A DNA stretch of 6,722 nt from an uncultured Pseudomonas sp. (GTDB lineage Bacteria; Pseudomonadota; Gammaproteobacteria; Pseudomonadales; Pseudomonadaceae): NCBI RefSeq assembly GCF_946885885.1, contig NZ_CAMPHN010000216.1, positions 1 through 6,722 of the forward strand. The letters are read 5' to 3'. Position 1 is the first letter of the stretch. Every line of letters begins with the position of its first letter. A program made the position numbers and the translations under genes. Under the pieces are notes generated by a model, which had not been told where the DNA came from, did not search any database, and worked only from the letters and a program-made list of their open reading frames with translations. This document shows, one piece after another, positions 5,057-6,722 of this stretch.

Positions 5057-6049
5057 TCAGAAGGCCCATAGCCAGACGATCGCGAGCAACGCCAGCAACA
5101 AGCCGATCGCAATCGCACGGCGGTGCAGAGTCCAGCGCAGCTGCCAGCTATGGTCGCGCGCCTGGGCATCGAAGCGGCCATGGCTACCCATATCCCGGTT
5201 CACCGCATCGAACAGATTATCCGGGCGGTCGGCGGGCAGCGGCTGATCGCTTTGCTGGCCGTCGAAGCCCTGGCGACACAGCACCCAATCGGCGAAGCCC
5301 GGCAGCAGCTTGTTGCCGAAGATGGCTTTGACCGCGGGAAAGCCGATATAGAGTTCGCGCCGTCGGTGATACGCGGCCCAGACGATGCCGCGGGCGGCCA
5401 CTTCCGGTTGGAAGATCGGTGGCAGCGGTTGCGGTTGGCGCGGCATGCGCGTGCGCGCCCAATCGAATTGCGGGGTGTTGAAGGCCGACAGATGCACCAT
5501 GGTCAGACGAATCCTGCTGTTCGCGTGCATCAACTCGACGCGCAGCGCATCGGTGAAGCCCCGACACGCGAACTTCGCCCCGCAGTACGCCGACTGCAAA
5601 GGAATCGCCCGATAAGCCAAGGCCGAGCCGACCTGCACGATGCTGCCGCGGTTACGCACACGCATATAACGCAGCGCGGCACAGGTGCCGTGCACGGTGC
5701 CCAGATAACTCACCTCGGTCACCCGCCGAAACTCCTCGGCGTTCATTTCCGCGACCGGCGAAAACACCGTGACCATGGCGTTGTTGACCCAGATATCGAT
5801 TGCCCCCACCTCCGCTTCGATGCGCGCGGCGGCGGCCTCCACCTGCTCCGCGTCGGCGACATCCAGGGTCTGCACCCAGGCGGTGCCGCCCACGGCCTCG
5901 ACCTCGGCCTTGGCGCCCAGCAAACCGGCCTCGCCCCGCGCCAGGAGGGCCACAGTGGCGCCGCGCCGGGCGAATTCGACGGCCGTAGCGCGACCGATCC
6001 CGGCCGAGGCGCCGCAGACCACCACGACCTCCTGACGGCGCCGGCTCAT
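5057..6049 (-). CDS. SDR-family oxidoreductase with C-terminal membrane anchor
   Basis: This 330-residue short-chain dehydrogenase has a Rossmann domain with VCGASAGIGRA (11-21), a GxxxGIG loop in which Cys replaces the usual Thr before the first Gly. NNAMV (89-93) replaces NNAG. The catalytic residues are Ser142 and YCGAK (Tyr155, Lys159). After about residue 260 comes a hydrophilic linker rich in Asp, Gln and Arg, then LHRRAIAIGLLLALLAIV, a single C-terminal hydrophobic helix (about 312-330) preceded by Arg residues. This suggests a tail-anchored enzyme facing the cytoplasm. The ATG at 6049 has GGAG seven bases upstream and begins just before the Rossmann fold; the open frame to 6379 is rejected. 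The substrate is unknown. It converges on folX and is not part of that operon. Family assignment is sure; a pterin role is not supported. Confidence 0.9.
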   Translation of the reverse strand: MSRRRQEVVVVCGASAGIGRATAVEFARRGATVALLARGEAGLLGAKAEVEAVGGTAWVQTLDVADAEQVEAAAARIEAEVGAIDIWVNNAMVTVFSPVAEMNAEEFRRVTEVSYLGTVHGTCAALRYMRVRNRGSIVQVGSALAYRAIPLQSAYCGAKFACRGFTDALRVELMHANSRIRLTMVHLSAFNTPQFDWARTRMPRQPQPLPPIFQPEVAARGIVWAAYHRRRELYIGFPAVKAIFGNKLLPGFADWVLCRQGFDGQQSDQPLPADRPDNLFDAVNRDMGSHGRFDAQARDHSWQLRWTLHRRAIAIGLLLALLAIVWLWAF

Positions 6050-6253
6050 GGCGCCACTCCGTCCGCCGCACGCGGTTTTGGACAGGCGTTCGAGAGGAGC
6101 GATAAAGGCATGCTGCAAGGCCTCCTGATTGAGTCTCGACGATGGCGGCGATGAAATGCATTCGATCAGGTGACCGCCGCCGTTTCGGCTAAGTTCAGCC
6201 TTTTGCCGCGCCGCGCGCCCATGCTGGCTCTGTGCCGATAACAACGAGCGGGG

Positions 6254-6259
6254 TATGAT
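6254..6259 (+). promoter_or_regulatory. Possible -10 element for the DUF1244-HopJ genes
   Basis: TATGAT is a good -10 match about 60 bases before the DUF1244 start. The -35 region at 15-19 bases upstream (TGTGCC area, 6230-6237) is a poor match, so the promoter may need an activator or be wrongly placed. The rest of the 270-bp gap 6050-6319 shows no gene, and I saw no convincing promoter for the minus-strand dehydrogenase. Confidence 0.35.
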
Positions 6260-6319
6260 CGGGCCGCGGCAACCAGAACCTGGGCCGCGCCCTATCGTCC
6301 ACCATCGCCGAGCATTCCC

Positions 6320-6634
6320 ATGACTGAGCAAGAACGCCTTGAATTGGAAGCCGCCGCCTTCCGCAGCCTGCTGCAACACCTGCGCAGCCGCCCAGACGTA
6401 CAGAATATCGACATGATGAACCTGGCCGGTTTTTGCCGTAATTGCCTGTCCAAATGGTTCAAAGCCGCCGCCGACGACATCGGCGTGTCAGTCACCCCGG
6501 AACAGGCCCGCGAAGAGATCTACGGCATGCCCTACAACGAGTGGAAAGCCAAATACCAGAAGGAAGCCAGCCCCGAGCAGCAGGCCGCCTTCAACAAGCA
6601 GACCGGCAAAGACGATAAAGGCGGTCAGGCATGA
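6320..6634 (+). CDS. DUF1244 family protein
   Basis: This 104-residue soluble protein matches the DUF1244 family (PF06844), whose function is unknown to me. The core FRSLLQHLRSRPDVQNID (14-31) leads into MNLAGFCRNCLSKW (33-46), where Cys39 and Cys42 form a CxxC pair that could bind metal or form a disulfide. IYGMPYNEWKAKYQ (67-80) is the second conserved block. The tail (82-104) is Lys/Gln/Gly-rich and probably disordered. Only a weak GAG precedes the ATG. Its stop overlaps the next start in ATGA, so the two products are probably made in a fixed ratio. No membrane segment or signal peptide is seen. Confidence 0.9.
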   Translation: MTEQERLELEAAAFRSLLQHLRSRPDVQNIDMMNLAGFCRNCLSKWFKAAADDIGVSVTPEQAREEIYGMPYNEWKAKYQKEASPEQQAAFNKQTGKDDKGGQA

Positions 6635-6722
6635 CGGCTCTCGGCGATTTTCGTGCGCGCCTGCACAGCGACCGCTTCACCTTTGCCGAAACCCTGGCGT
6701 TTATCGCCGAACATTACGACTA
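6631..6722 (+). CDS. HopJ type III effector family protein, N-terminus only
   Basis: The first 30 residues of this gene are present before the window ends. They resemble the start of the HopJ family (PF08888): an Arg/His-rich helix, then FTFAETLAFIAEHYD, matching the family's conserved block ending in a Tyr-Asp pair. The start codon overlaps the DUF1244 stop in ATGA, indicating translational coupling. Despite the name, HopJ homologues occur in many bacteria with no type III secretion system, so a virulence role should not be assumed. Only the N-terminal part can be judged, so the call is moderately sure. Confidence 0.75.
   Translation, partial: MTALGDFRARLHSDRFTFAETLAFIAEHYD

Noticed and set aside
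5038..5070. Possible bidirectional terminator between folX and the dehydrogenase
   Set aside because: The gap is eight bases and no stable hairpin with a T-run was found there.
5123..6154. Long plus-strand open frame opposite the dehydrogenase
   Set aside because: Its His/Arg/Gly-rich composition has no recognisable domain, and it mirrors a clear SDR gene in high-GC DNA.
6050..6379. N-terminal extension of the dehydrogenase reading frame
   Set aside because: The Rossmann fold begins just after Met at 6049, which has GGAG upstream. The extension crosses the DUF1244 start and looks non-coding.

Overview
The window looks like chromosomal DNA of a Pseudomonas or a close gammaproteobacterial relative. 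It is GC-rich, its proteins match Pseudomonas families I recognise (a short LOV protein of the PpSB type, the FolM-FolE-FolX trio, a DUF1244/HopJ pair), and it carries a Pseudomonas-type REP palindrome pair. No tRNA, rRNA, CRISPR array or insertion sequence was seen.

Layout, left to right. Positions 1-237 hold a REP inverted pair and no gene I can support. A MioC-like flavodoxin (238-690, minus) diverges from a short blue-light LOV photoreceptor (833-1288, plus). A PilZ-domain protein with a degenerate c-di-GMP motif (1390-2001, plus) follows. A MerR-family regulator (2008-2997, minus) converges on it. This regulator has a cobalamin-domain-like C-terminus that lacks the cobalamin-ligating residues, so it resembles the class II LitR photoregulator homologues. 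An AT-rich 353-bp divergent intergenic region (2998-3350) separates it from folM-folE-folX (3351-5048, plus). A short-chain dehydrogenase with a C-terminal membrane anchor (5057-6049, minus) converges on folX. At the right end a DUF1244 protein (6320-6634, plus) overlaps the start of a HopJ-family gene that runs off the window.

How the parts may work together. FolE converts GTP to dihydroneopterin triphosphate, FolX epimerises this to the monapterin form, and FolM reduces dihydromonapterin to tetrahydromonapterin. That product is the pterin cofactor used by phenylalanine hydroxylase in pseudomonads. The regulator next to them lacks its own chromophore site, and a LOV photoreceptor is encoded just beyond it. 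From memory, in Pseudomonas putida class II LitR proteins bind paired TGTACA-like sites, folE is among the light-induced genes, and a short LOV protein takes part. The most notable local signal fits this: the only three TGTACA hexamers I found in the window all lie between merR and folM. Each is followed on one strand by GGTATA, which overlaps a plausible -10 element. The inference is a blue-light-responsive switch that controls both its regulator and tetrahydromonapterin synthesis. The gene calls are strong. The regulatory wiring is inferred.
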